Positions 9,121-17,359 of a stretch of 64,000 nt of DNA are shown piece by piece. Position 1 is the stretch's first letter, and each line of letters begins with the position of its first letter. The position numbers and the translations under genes were made by a program. The notes below the pieces were generated by a model that did no database searches, was not told where the DNA came from, and worked only from the letters and a program-made list of their open reading frames with translations. Source of the DNA: a virus; the IMG/VR virus record IMGVR_UViG_3300031963_000033, positions 50,530 through 114,529 of that record; one strand, 5' to 3'.

Positions 9121-9941
9121 AAATTGCACTTCTGCTTTCAGGTCAACCACGATTATATGAGGAAGTTTTTCCACACATAAAAAAACATATATTAGACGTA
9201 TATGATTGTGATGTATATGCACATGCGTGGTGGGACGAAGCGGAATCACACGATGTAGTACATCGTTCACCCTGGTCACAGTCTTATAAGTTTGACGTAG
9301 ATAAACAATTTCCTATTAAGTTTAATAACTTATACAATCCCAAAAAGTTTCAAATAGATAAACCATTATTTGATAGCACGGAAGATTCGCAGAATATTTT
9401 CATTGAGTCATTGAAAAAATTGTATCCGACTACAAATGGGTGTGAAGTTTTTTATGAAGATAAAAGTATGTTAGGTCCAATTCATAAATTTATTTCAATC
9501 GAAAAAGTATTTAATATGGTGAATTGGGATGAAAATTATGATTGGATTGTTTTCTGGAGATATGATTTACAGCCAGATGTATTTCCCGATTTAACTATCT
9601 TAAATGAAGAAGTATTATACGCATATACCGATTATTGGTGTTCTTGGTGTGATAGAGATGATAGAGCGTGGCCAGATAATCATGGATTTATAGATACTGG
9701 ATTTATACTACATCCTAATTGTAAACATGCTTTAAATATTAAAAATTTTTACTTTGATGAGTGTATGAAAAATAATTTATTGTGTAGTGAATCACACAAA
9801 TGGAAGCACAAACCAATTCCAGAAACAGTCTGGTCGTTGAACGTGTGGTACAATAAAATAAAAACAGTTATGTTACCATCTAAAGACTTTTCAGCAAGTT
9901 TAATTCGACGAATTGATGAGTACGGAGACTTAAGACCATGA
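9117..9941 (+). CDS. SGQPR-type putative glycosyltransferase
   Basis: A 274-residue protein opening with IALLLSGQPRLYEE, the signature of a group of capsule- and virus-associated glycosyltransferase-like proteins. WIVFWRYDLQPDVF (about residues 142-155) is a likely nucleotide-sugar/metal site with an R-x-D-L pattern. A later W-rich segment and GFIDTGFILHP resemble acceptor-side motifs in that group. It overlaps both neighbours by 4 nt. Specificity cannot be read. The call rests on the N-terminal motif and operon context. Confidence 0.55.
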   Translation: MKIALLLSGQPRLYEEVFPHIKKHILDVYDCDVYAHAWWDEAESHDVVHRSPWSQSYKFDVDKQFPIKFNNLYNPKKFQIDKPLFDSTEDSQNIFIESLKKLYPTTNGCEVFYEDKSMLGPIHKFISIEKVFNMVNWDENYDWIVFWRYDLQPDVFPDLTILNEEVLYAYTDYWCSWCDRDDRAWPDNHGFIDTGFILHPNCKHALNIKNFYFDECMKNNLLCSESHKWKHKPIPETVWSLNVWYNKIKTVMLPSKDFSASLIRRIDEYGDLRP

Positions 9942-10612
9942 ACGAACAATATATATTTTTTGATGTAGGAGCAAATAATGGTGATAGTTCTGTGCCAATT
10001 ATACGCAAAAATCCAGATGCTAGAGTATATGCATTTGAACCTGTTCCTGCTTTAGTGAATTACATAAAACAACAAACAAAAGATTATCCTAACTATGTTG
10101 TAACACAAACTGCTGTTTCTGATTTTAATGGAACGGCATCATTTCGTATATCAGGCGAACCATCAAAAAAAGAAATTCAAACATTTGTAGATTTAGACTT
10201 TCATAAATTCGTGGAACATAATTGGCATGGATGTAGTTCTTTACTAGAATTGTCGGATAATGTATTGGATTCTTGGTACGGAAGAACGGATATGTTAGTT
10301 CTGGAAGAAATAGAAGTTAATGTCATTAGATTGGATTCTTTTATACAACAAAATAACATAGACCATATTGATTTTCTTTGGGTAGATACACAAGGATCAG
10401 ATTTAAATGTATTGAAAGGTTTGGGAGACTACATTCATATAGTAAATTCTGGAACGGTAGAAGCTGCAAACAAACCAGACATTTTATATAAAAATCAAAA
10501 TTCTAAAGAAGAAACAATTGAGTATTTAAAACAATGTGGATTTAACGATATACGAGTGTCCACGAATGACCCAGCAGATAATGAAGTAAATATTTCTTTT
10601 TATAGAGGATAA
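9938..10612 (+). CDS. FkbM-family methyltransferase (copy 1)
   Basis: A 224-residue FkbM-type SAM methyltransferase, a family that mostly O-methylates sugar hydroxyls in glycans and antibiotics. FFDVGANNGDSS is the SAM loop, YAFEPVP is the acidic end of strand 2, and a conserved RLDSF precedes FLWVDTQGSDLNVLKG, the family-specific D-x-x-G-x-D segment. It starts inside the stop of the previous gene (ATGA). It is followed after 3 nt by the GT10 fucosyltransferase, so methylation of fucose or of a neighbouring sugar is a reasonable inference. Confidence 0.82.
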   Translation: MNEQYIFFDVGANNGDSSVPIIRKNPDARVYAFEPVPALVNYIKQQTKDYPNYVVTQTAVSDFNGTASFRISGEPSKKEIQTFVDLDFHKFVEHNWHGCSSLLELSDNVLDSWYGRTDMLVLEEIEVNVIRLDSFIQQNNIDHIDFLWVDTQGSDLNVLKGLGDYIHIVNSGTVEAANKPDILYKNQNSKEETIEYLKQCGFNDIRVSTNDPADNEVNISFYRG

Positions 10613-10615
10613 GTT

Positions 10616-11497
10616 GTGAAAATTAAATTTCTTCCAAACTGGTGTTCTTCTGAACAAGGTACAAAACGATTATTTGACCAATTTTATATAGGACAAGATT
10701 TAACAAATGTAGAATTTGTTCACGGTGATGAATTTGACGTTATTTTTTATTGCGGATATGAAACGCAAGTCGTACCGTCTGGAATAAAAAAATATATTTT
10801 TAATATGGAACCGTGTTGGTCGGGAAACGTACAAAGAAACAATTCGGGTATTGATGCTACAATCTTCGCTCAAGATAAAAACATATTTGATGATTCGACT
10901 AGAGTAGTTGAGTGTCCAACCTATATGTTCTACGGAGCTGGTGGCGAAAATTGGACTGTAGAAGATACCAAAATTGATTACGAAAAAACAAAAAATATCA
11001 GTTGTATATTGTCGGATAAAAGAAACATTTACAATATATCTTCATGTCTATACGATAAACGAGATGATGTAGCTCAATACTTGATGCGTTCGAGTGTATC
11101 GGTAGATGTATTCAGAGATTGTGATTCTCCAAATTGCGTTGGTGGACTCCCAAGAAAAATTGAAGGATTAAAACCATATCGATTTAGTATTGGTATAGAA
11201 AACAGTAGAGAACAAAACTACATTTCAGAAAAATTTTATGATGCAATTTTAACAAACACCATCCCAATATACTACGGTGCAAAAAATATCAAAGAGGTTT
11301 TTCCTGAAAATGGGTATTTTGTAATAGATGATTTAGAAGATTTAGATGGCATTGCCAACCTACTAAAACATATAAACGAAAACGCAGAAGAACTTTATCG
11401 ACAAATGTTACCAGAAGCACTAAAAATTAAACAGAGATTTTTTAATGAATTTAATCTCATGACAAAAATTATAGAAGTAGCGGAGAGTGGTATATGA
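10616..11497 (+). CDS. GT10 alpha-1,3/4-fucosyltransferase-like protein
   Basis: Transfers L-fucose from GDP-fucose to a sugar acceptor. The C-terminal half carries the hallmark GT10 (PF00852) stretch: SIGIENS followed by YISEKFYDAILTNTIPIYYG (about residues 190-217), where the Glu-Asn, Glu-Lys and Pro-x-Tyr-x-Gly positions contact GDP-fucose. The N-terminal half is the variable acceptor domain. The start is GTG at 10616 with AGAGGA upstream. It is 293 aa, slightly short for bacterial GT10 enzymes, and lacks their heptad repeat tail. The upstream fcl gene can supply the donor. The acceptor could be GlcNAc placed by the GT60 enzymes, as in Lewis-type or Skp1-type chains; this is inference. Confidence 0.85.
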   Translation: MKIKFLPNWCSSEQGTKRLFDQFYIGQDLTNVEFVHGDEFDVIFYCGYETQVVPSGIKKYIFNMEPCWSGNVQRNNSGIDATIFAQDKNIFDDSTRVVECPTYMFYGAGGENWTVEDTKIDYEKTKNISCILSDKRNIYNISSCLYDKRDDVAQYLMRSSVSVDVFRDCDSPNCVGGLPRKIEGLKPYRFSIGIENSREQNYISEKFYDAILTNTIPIYYGAKNIKEVFPENGYFVIDDLEDLDGIANLLKHINENAEELYRQMLPEALKIKQRFFNEFNLMTKIIEVAESGI

Positions 11498-12498
11498 AAA
11501 CTATAGGATTTTGGGATAACAATCTAGGATTGCGTGGTACTAGTGTTGCTATGTTTCTTTATGCAAAATATAACGAAGAAATTTTAGGAAATCGTAGTGT
11601 CATATATTCACACAGTGCTGTTAGAGAAGATATAGGGGATAAGTCTACACTAGATAAATTCGAAAAACAGTTTCCAGGTCGTGTACATCTAGTCGGTAGA
11701 GAATTGGGTGGATTGTACGATGTTCAGACGCATATGTTGAGAGAATATAACGCTGAATATTTTTATTATATTAAAGCCGGACAACGTGATGGTGGTATGT
11801 TAGATGAAAATTATATCAAAAATTTAATACACGCAGTATTTTTGTTTAATGAACCACACGGACATCGATATATGTATGTGTCTGATTGGTTGGCTGGGAC
11901 GATGGGATATTCACCTAGAGAAAATCACGCGGTACCTCATATCGTTGAACCGTTGCCTGTAGTTGACGAAGATTTAAGAGATGAGCTAGGTATACCAAAA
12001 ACAGCGACGGTGTTTGGGTGTTATGGTGGTCCAACTGAATTTAATATTGATTTTGTACATATGGTGATGGATAGAGTCTTGTCAGAACGTAATGACATTT
12101 ATTTTATTTTTATGAATATACCAAGTACTCATCGTGGTATAACACACACGCATGAAAATTATAGATGGTTGCCTGGTACGTGGGATTTAACTCGAAAGGC
12201 TAAGTTTGTTAAAACATGCGATGCTATGTTACACGCCAGAGGAGGTGGAGAAACGTTCGGAATGGCTGTGGCAGAATTTAGTAGCGCAAATAAACCTGTA
12301 ATAACATACGGATTATCGGGAGAACGATGTCATCTGGAAATTTTAGGAGACAAGGGATTAATTTATAACAGTTATGAAGAGCTTTATGACATTATTAATA
12401 ACCTTGGTACATATTTAAAGTATGAGGATTGGAACTGCTACAGAAATTTCTCCGCAGAAATTATAATGGACAGATTCAATAAAAACTTTTTAAATTGA
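11494..12498 (+). CDS. GT4-like (GT-B) glycosyltransferase
   Basis: A 334-residue GT-B-type enzyme. FGCYGGP near residue 172 begins the C-terminal Rossmann domain. MLHARGGGETFGMAVAEF (about residues 245-262), followed by NKPVITYG, is the E-x7-E-like donor-binding signature of GT4-type transferases. The N-terminal domain has HGHRYMYVSDWLAG. The ATG overlaps the stop of the fucosyltransferase gene by 4 nt. Donor and acceptor cannot be assigned. Confidence 0.7.
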   Translation: MKTIGFWDNNLGLRGTSVAMFLYAKYNEEILGNRSVIYSHSAVREDIGDKSTLDKFEKQFPGRVHLVGRELGGLYDVQTHMLREYNAEYFYYIKAGQRDGGMLDENYIKNLIHAVFLFNEPHGHRYMYVSDWLAGTMGYSPRENHAVPHIVEPLPVVDEDLRDELGIPKTATVFGCYGGPTEFNIDFVHMVMDRVLSERNDIYFIFMNIPSTHRGITHTHENYRWLPGTWDLTRKAKFVKTCDAMLHARGGGETFGMAVAEFSSANKPVITYGLSGERCHLEILGDKGLIYNSYEELYDIINNLGTYLKYEDWNCYRNFSAEIIMDRFNKNFLN

Positions 12499-12508
12499 GA
12501 TAATAGAT

Positions 12509-13333
12509 ATGACAAAGGTTATCGTAACAATGACAACGTTACCTCGAAGATTATTTGAGGTTGATTCTGAATGGGGAATTCGTCCGTCTTTAAAGACGAT
12601 ATTAGAACAATCAAACGCTGACTACGAAGTACATTTAAATGTTCCATACGAACACAGAGGTCAGCAAATAACAGTTCCCGATTGGTTAAGAGAATGGCAA
12701 TCAACATACAAACATTTAAAAGTGTTTAGATGTAAAGATTACGGTCCAATAACAAAGATATATCCTACACTAAAACGTGTAACTGATCCGAATACTATTC
12801 TTATAACGGTAGACGATGATCTTGCATATAACGATGGATTTGTCCAAGCTCACATAGACGCTCAAACGAAGTATAAAGAATGTGCCATAGGATATGCTGG
12901 AATGGGTTCTATTAATGAATCACTTCCGGCTGACAATAGAGGCGTTCATCCAACCGGTGGACAACATTTCGTTACATCGTTAGCGGAAGATATAAGAGTG
13001 AGAATGTTAGAGGGATATAAAACTGTGTCTTATTTAAGATCATTTTTTTCTGAAGATTTAAAGGATTTAGAAAACTTTATGGCACAACATTGGAATGATG
13101 ATATTGTGTTGTCTGCTTATATGGGATATAAAAATATAAAAAAGATAGTGTTGAAGTGTGAAAATTGTAATGGAGACAATTCACCACGCGTAGAAACATT
13201 CCCAGTAATAAGAATGGTTCCTATTACGTCCGATATTCACGGTTGTAATGCATTTAGAACCAATCAATCTATTCAAAAAAATATGGAAGATGTGAGTAAT
13301 ATGTGGTATAAACTTGGATATCTGGAGAGATAA
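12509..13333 (+). CDS. GT-A glycosyltransferase with DYGPITK motif
   Basis: A 274-residue protein. VIVTMTTLPRR at the N-terminus, CKDYGPITKIYPTL at about residues 74-87 and ILITVDDDLAYNDGF at about 93-107 together match a widespread GT2-like group in which D-x-GP-x-TK precedes a DDD metal site. NDDIVLSAYMGYK near residue 195 is a probable catalytic/base segment. It lies between a GT4-like enzyme and an FkbM methyltransferase. The sugar transferred is unknown. Confidence 0.65.
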   Translation: MTKVIVTMTTLPRRLFEVDSEWGIRPSLKTILEQSNADYEVHLNVPYEHRGQQITVPDWLREWQSTYKHLKVFRCKDYGPITKIYPTLKRVTDPNTILITVDDDLAYNDGFVQAHIDAQTKYKECAIGYAGMGSINESLPADNRGVHPTGGQHFVTSLAEDIRVRMLEGYKTVSYLRSFFSEDLKDLENFMAQHWNDDIVLSAYMGYKNIKKIVLKCENCNGDNSPRVETFPVIRMVPITSDIHGCNAFRTNQSIQKNMEDVSNMWYKLGYLER

Positions 13334-13336
13334 AAT

Positions 13337-14077
13337 ATGTCTAATATTATTGAAGCATTAAATGTATACAATGTGTTTTCACCTAAAATGCGTTTGGGTG
13401 ATAACAGAGATGGTGGTTATATAATTAACGAAACAATTGCAGAAGTTTCAAATAAACTTATTACTGTTGGATTGGGTTCTGATTACTCTTTTGAAAGAGA
13501 TTGGTACAATAAATTCAAGACTCCAATTGAAGTATATGACGGAACGTGTTCTTGTGGCGGTCTGTGTCACGAATTTAAAGATAATATCAATAAAGATATT
13601 TTCTTTATAAAGAATAACGTGGGATATGATGAGGGTAATATGCCGATAAACGTATTACTAGATAGAAAATCAGATATTCTGTTGAAAGTTGACGCAGAAG
13701 GATCTGAATACACTATGTTTGATAATGTTAAATTGGGTTCAAATATTGCAGGATTTATCCTAGAAGTACACGATATACACGTTAGAGAGCATCAAGAAAA
13801 ACTAATCAGTTTGATTGAAAATCAATTTTCTGATCTTTTGTTGTTTCATATTCACGGTAATTCTTGGGGAAACACCTTTACATTAAATTTGAGTAAAACG
13901 GGAAATCGTGGTTTGGAAATACAAAATTTTCCACATGTACTCGAATTATCTTTCGTAAACAAAAGACTGCTTGGTAATTTTGAGTTAGAAACGACATCAT
14001 TCCCAATTCAAGGATTAGACTACAGTAATCACCCAGATAAACAAGATATTCAACTTCCGTGGATAAACGCATTATAA
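13337..14077 (+). CDS. FkbM-like methyltransferase (copy 2)
   Basis: A 246-residue protein with RLGDNRDGGYII at the N-terminus and LLKVDAEGSEYTMFDN (about residues 115-130), the D-x-E-G-x-E form of the FkbM/Methyltransf_21 motif. ITVGLGSDYSFE is a degenerate SAM loop. A CSCGGLC cluster (about residues 72-78) is unusual for the family and might bind metal. Likely a glycan O-methyltransferase, but more divergent than the gene at 9938. Confidence 0.65.
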   Translation: MSNIIEALNVYNVFSPKMRLGDNRDGGYIINETIAEVSNKLITVGLGSDYSFERDWYNKFKTPIEVYDGTCSCGGLCHEFKDNINKDIFFIKNNVGYDEGNMPINVLLDRKSDILLKVDAEGSEYTMFDNVKLGSNIAGFILEVHDIHVREHQEKLISLIENQFSDLLLFHIHGNSWGNTFTLNLSKTGNRGLEIQNFPHVLELSFVNKRLLGNFELETTSFPIQGLDYSNHPDKQDIQLPWINAL

Positions 14078-14089
14078 TAAAGGTATTTT

Positions 14090-15946
14090 ATGATAAACTT
14101 AAAGGATATATTACAGACTTTATCTGAAGATGGTAAATCTTTCGTTATAAATCTCGGAGATAAAGTTTTACGATTCACGATAGACGAGATTCCTAAAACT
14201 GAGCAAGAATCTTCACAACAAGTAGACAATACTGTTGAAGAATTCAAAACTTTAGAAAATTCTGATACGACCATAGTAACCGCTCTTTGGAATTTAGGTA
14301 GAGGGTCACTCGGTGATGATTTTAAACGTCCGTATTCTTATTATCTTGACAAATTTGCAGAGTTACTCAAAACTCCTTCAAATTTATACATTTATGTAGC
14401 AAAAGAAGATGAAGAATTTGTTTGGAAGCATAGATCAAGAAAAAATACTCATGTCAAAGTTATGGAGTTAGAAGAACTAAAAACTTGGTTTCCCTTCTAC
14501 GAAAAAGTACAAGAAATTAGAAATACTGAAAATTGGAAGAAACAGGCAGCATGGTTAGAAAACTCTCCACAAGCAAATTTAGAGTTTTATAATCCGGTAG
14601 TTATGAGCAAGATGTTTTTACTGAACGATGCATCAATCAGTAATCCATTTAATACAAATTATTTTTATTGGTTAGATGCAGGCATCTCCACGACAGTACA
14701 TCCAGGATATTTTCATCACGATGTCGTTTTAGAAAATCTACCAAAATTAACCGAAGAAGTTGATGCGTTTATATTCTTATCATATCCGTATGAGGATGGA
14801 TATGAAGTTCATGGCTTTCCACGTACTGATATTGAAAGATATGCCAAAACACAACATTTAAAATATGTGTGTCGTGGTGGATTTTTTGGTGGTTCCAAAA
14901 CTTCAATAGCAACGGCAAATAGTAATTATTATAATCTTTTACGACAAACCCTAGAAAGTAATTTTATGGGTACGGAAGAAAGTATATTTGCTGTAATGGC
15001 ACATCTATATCCAGAAACAATATATAGATTTGAACTTTCAGGCGACGGTTTGGTATGGCCGTTTTTTGAAAAATTAAAGGACGTAGACGAACTTATAAAA
15101 AATTTACCGCCGAAAGAACTAACACCAAAAACTGCTAAAGTAAATCTGTATGTTCTTGGATTTAATTCTACAGAACAATTTGAATCTGTCGTGAAGTCCA
15201 TACAATCGGCTGATGACACTATGTTTACACGATGTAGAAAAATATTAGTAAATAACTCTACGGATACTAGTTTATTTGAACAATACGATAAGTTATGTGA
15301 ACTGTATGGGTTCGAGGAAATTCATAGAGAGAATTTAGGTGTATGTGGTGGTAGACAATTTATAGCAGAACATTTTAGCGAATCCGACGCTGATTTTTAT
15401 ATGTTTTTTGAAGACGATATGCATATTAACAACGAGTCTTTTATTGGTAAGAACTGTAGAAATGGATTTAGATCACATATACCAAACTTATATGAAAAGC
15501 TCGTTAAAATTATGGTAAAAGAAAAATTTGATTTCTTTAAAATGTCTTTTTCCGAATTTTACGGTGATAATAGTGTGCAGTGGGCTTGGTATAATGTACC
15601 ACAATCAGTTAGAAATGAAGTTTGGCCTAACTATAATAAGTTACCTGAACACGGAACTGATCCAAATGCTCCAAAAACTGTTTTTGATACAATTCACATT
15701 GTGGATGAAACTCCTTATATTAAAGGGCAGATTTATTACAGTAATTGGCCACAAATAGTCAGTAAAGAAGGTAATCAAAAAATGTTTTTAAACACAAAGT
15801 GGGCTAGACCATACGAACAAACATGGATGAGTCATATATTCCAACAAACCAGAAAAAACGAATTAACTAGTGGAATTTTCCTTGCGTCACCTATAGAACA
15901 CAATAGATTTAATTTTTATCAGAGTGAATTGAGGAAGGAATCCTAA
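14090..15946 (+). CDS. Two-domain glycosyltransferase: HtrL/WlaTC-like plus GT-A
   Basis: 618 residues. After an acidic ~55-residue leader, residues ~60-330 resemble the HtrL/YibB/WlaTC family (PF09612): TTIVTALWNLGRGS, RPYSYYLDKF, YNPVVMSKMF and FYWLDAGIST in the expected order. A second domain from about residue 350 begins KVNLYVLGFNS and has MFFEDDMHI (about 440), a GT2-type Asp-Asp metal site. WlaTC-type proteins occur in bacterial surface-glycan loci. It is the last gene of the first sugar operon, followed by a 56-nt gap containing the TATTTATAC motif. A double glycosyltransferase could add a disaccharide processively; that is inference. Confidence 0.7.
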   Translation: MINLKDILQTLSEDGKSFVINLGDKVLRFTIDEIPKTEQESSQQVDNTVEEFKTLENSDTTIVTALWNLGRGSLGDDFKRPYSYYLDKFAELLKTPSNLYIYVAKEDEEFVWKHRSRKNTHVKVMELEELKTWFPFYEKVQEIRNTENWKKQAAWLENSPQANLEFYNPVVMSKMFLLNDASISNPFNTNYFYWLDAGISTTVHPGYFHHDVVLENLPKLTEEVDAFIFLSYPYEDGYEVHGFPRTDIERYAKTQHLKYVCRGGFFGGSKTSIATANSNYYNLLRQTLESNFMGTEESIFAVMAHLYPETIYRFELSGDGLVWPFFEKLKDVDELIKNLPPKELTPKTAKVNLYVLGFNSTEQFESVVKSIQSADDTMFTRCRKILVNNSTDTSLFEQYDKLCELYGFEEIHRENLGVCGGRQFIAEHFSESDADFYMFFEDDMHINNESFIGKNCRNGFRSHIPNLYEKLVKIMVKEKFDFFKMSFSEFYGDNSVQWAWYNVPQSVRNEVWPNYNKLPEHGTDPNAPKTVFDTIHIVDETPYIKGQIYYSNWPQIVSKEGNQKMFLNTKWARPYEQTWMSHIFQQTRKNELTSGIFLASPIEHNRFNFYQSELRKES

Positions 15947-15967
15947 TGTAAAAGACATATAGTTTTA

Positions 15968-15983
15968 TATTTATACTAGTGTA
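15968..15983 (+). promoter_or_regulatory. TATTTATACTaGTGTA motif, copy 2
   Basis: Fifteen of 16 bases match the motif at 3225-3240. It lies 19 nt before the ATG of the first fibre gene (16003). Candidate promoter for the fibre block. Confidence 0.45.
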
Positions 15984-16002
15984 TCTTTAACAACGTGGAT
16001 TT

Positions 16003-16890
16003 ATGGGATTAAAAGAACAGGTCCAAGCCGGGGCAAAAATTACCAGAGACGTTATTACAGTTACCGATACGGTCGGTAGTGGTTCGGTTGCCCTTGGGGG
16101 TTCTTTTCTTATATTAAGTATAGAATCTACACAACCTGCTAGATTACGAATCTATGACACAATTCAGAGTAGAGACGATTCTACTGAAATTTCCCGTATA
16201 TTTGGTTCAACCGTACCACCAACCGTAGCACTTGTCGGTGACTACAGTATGAGTTTAAGTAATACAGTATATACGATAAACCCAGCGTCAATAGGACATA
16301 CGAATTCGGCAACTACACCATTAACGTATTATAGATGCACGCCTTCGGGTTCCTCCTTTAAAATTAATAGGCTTTTAATAGAAGATACATCTATAACTCC
16401 TGCGATTAATACATCGTACACAGAAAATAATCGTAGATTAATACAAATAACACCTTCTTCGACTATTGCGGCGTTAGCGTATGCAAGTGGTACATTTACC
16501 AGTATTACGTCACCAACTGTACCAAAAACTTATATAATGGTAAGTGCTTCATTAGCAAACTCTAGCCACATGGTTAGATTTAGAATGTATAATAATAGCG
16601 GTAGTATATATAATGTTAGTGAAAGAAATAGATTATTTGCAACTGAACCATCGGAATCAATTGGATTAATAATAGATACTGTTATCTCTGGAAGTAATAT
16701 AGTTTATTTTACTCCTAAAATCATAGGAGCTAATTTACAAAATATGGGAAACGACTTATCGGAATTAATCACAGATCCAACAAAAATGGAAGGAATAAAT
16801 TCTGTTTATTATTATATGCAGAACGTATCATCTTCGGGTTCTCCTATAACTCCAACTGTAAACTTACATGTATTTTCACTAGAAGATTAA
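16003..16890 (+). CDS. Putative fibre/structural protein with internal duplication
   Basis: 295 residues, rich in Ser, Thr and Ile, beta-strand-like throughout, no signal peptide. The two halves look like a duplicated module. Both contain a strand with LR(I/F)R-like or LRIYD text, a variable loop ending in RxxF, a Gly/Pro-rich turn, then VYxINP or VYFTPK with Ile-Gly (about residues 35-110 and 175-250). This layout suits a trimeric fibre or baseplate-decorating protein. It opens the fibre block and is followed after 3 nt by three small paralogous fibre genes. No database family is recognised. Confidence 0.65.
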   Translation: MGLKEQVQAGAKITRDVITVTDTVGSGSVALGGSFLILSIESTQPARLRIYDTIQSRDDSTEISRIFGSTVPPTVALVGDYSMSLSNTVYTINPASIGHTNSATTPLTYYRCTPSGSSFKINRLLIEDTSITPAINTSYTENNRRLIQITPSSTIAALAYASGTFTSITSPTVPKTYIMVSASLANSSHMVRFRMYNNSGSIYNVSERNRLFATEPSESIGLIIDTVISGSNIVYFTPKIIGANLQNMGNDLSELITDPTKMEGINSVYYYMQNVSSSGSPITPTVNLHVFSLED

Positions 16891-16893
16891 ACT

Positions 16894-17142
16894 ATGACTA
16901 CTAGCTCAGCTTTTTATCCATACGCTTCTGGAAGTTTATACACCTCATCATTTGCCTTATCTTCGTCTTACGCAAATAATGCACAATACTTGATGTACGT
17001 ATTTACAGCTTCTTTCGCAGAGTCGGGTACTTCTGGATCAAAAGGCGATCTTGGAGTTCCTGGAATTTGTAAAATAACCTATGAACAGTATTTACAGTTA
17101 AGAGCAAATCCTTCGTTAAAAGAAGTTTGCAATTTTAACTAG
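16894..17142 (+). CDS. Small fibre protein with SFA-type N-terminus (paralogue 1)
   Basis: 82 residues. The N-terminus has FYPYASGSLYTSSFALSSSY, a version of the SFAxxASxA motif repeated in the next two genes and familiar from myovirus fibre proteins. A short collagen-like GSKGDLGVPG stretch follows, then a YEQYLQLRANP helix. It may be a short adaptor or a truncated relative of the repeat fibre. The ATG is 3 nt after the previous stop. Confidence 0.65.
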   Translation: MTTSSAFYPYASGSLYTSSFALSSSYANNAQYLMYVFTASFAESGTSGSKGDLGVPGICKITYEQYLQLRANPSLKEVCNFN

Positions 17143-17151
17143 AGTCGGCAT

Positions 17152-17346
17152 ATGAGTATACAATTTATACCATTAGGATTACCAATTAGTACTTCTTTCG
17201 CAGTTTCGGCAAGTGTAACTATTGCATCGGCAAATACACCTACCACCGCGGCACTTGCCGCTTACGCTGAAAATTTACTAGGTTTGCCTGGTGACCCGTA
17301 TAAAGAAGTAGATGCTTCACCAACGTTAATTGTTGTTCCAACATAA
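17152..17346 (+). CDS. Small fibre protein with SFA-type N-terminus (paralogue 2)
   Basis: 64 residues. It opens with FIPLGLPISTSFAVSASVTI, aligning with the N-termini of the genes on both sides, and continues with an Ala-rich helix and a LGLPGDPY turn. Without the repeat region of its neighbour it could be a separate adaptor subunit or a remnant of duplication. ATG at 17152; start follows a 9-nt gap. Confidence 0.6.
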   Translation: MSIQFIPLGLPISTSFAVSASVTIASANTPTTAALAAYAENLLGLPGDPYKEVDASPTLIVVPT

Positions 17347-17359
17347 TTAGGAGAATTTT

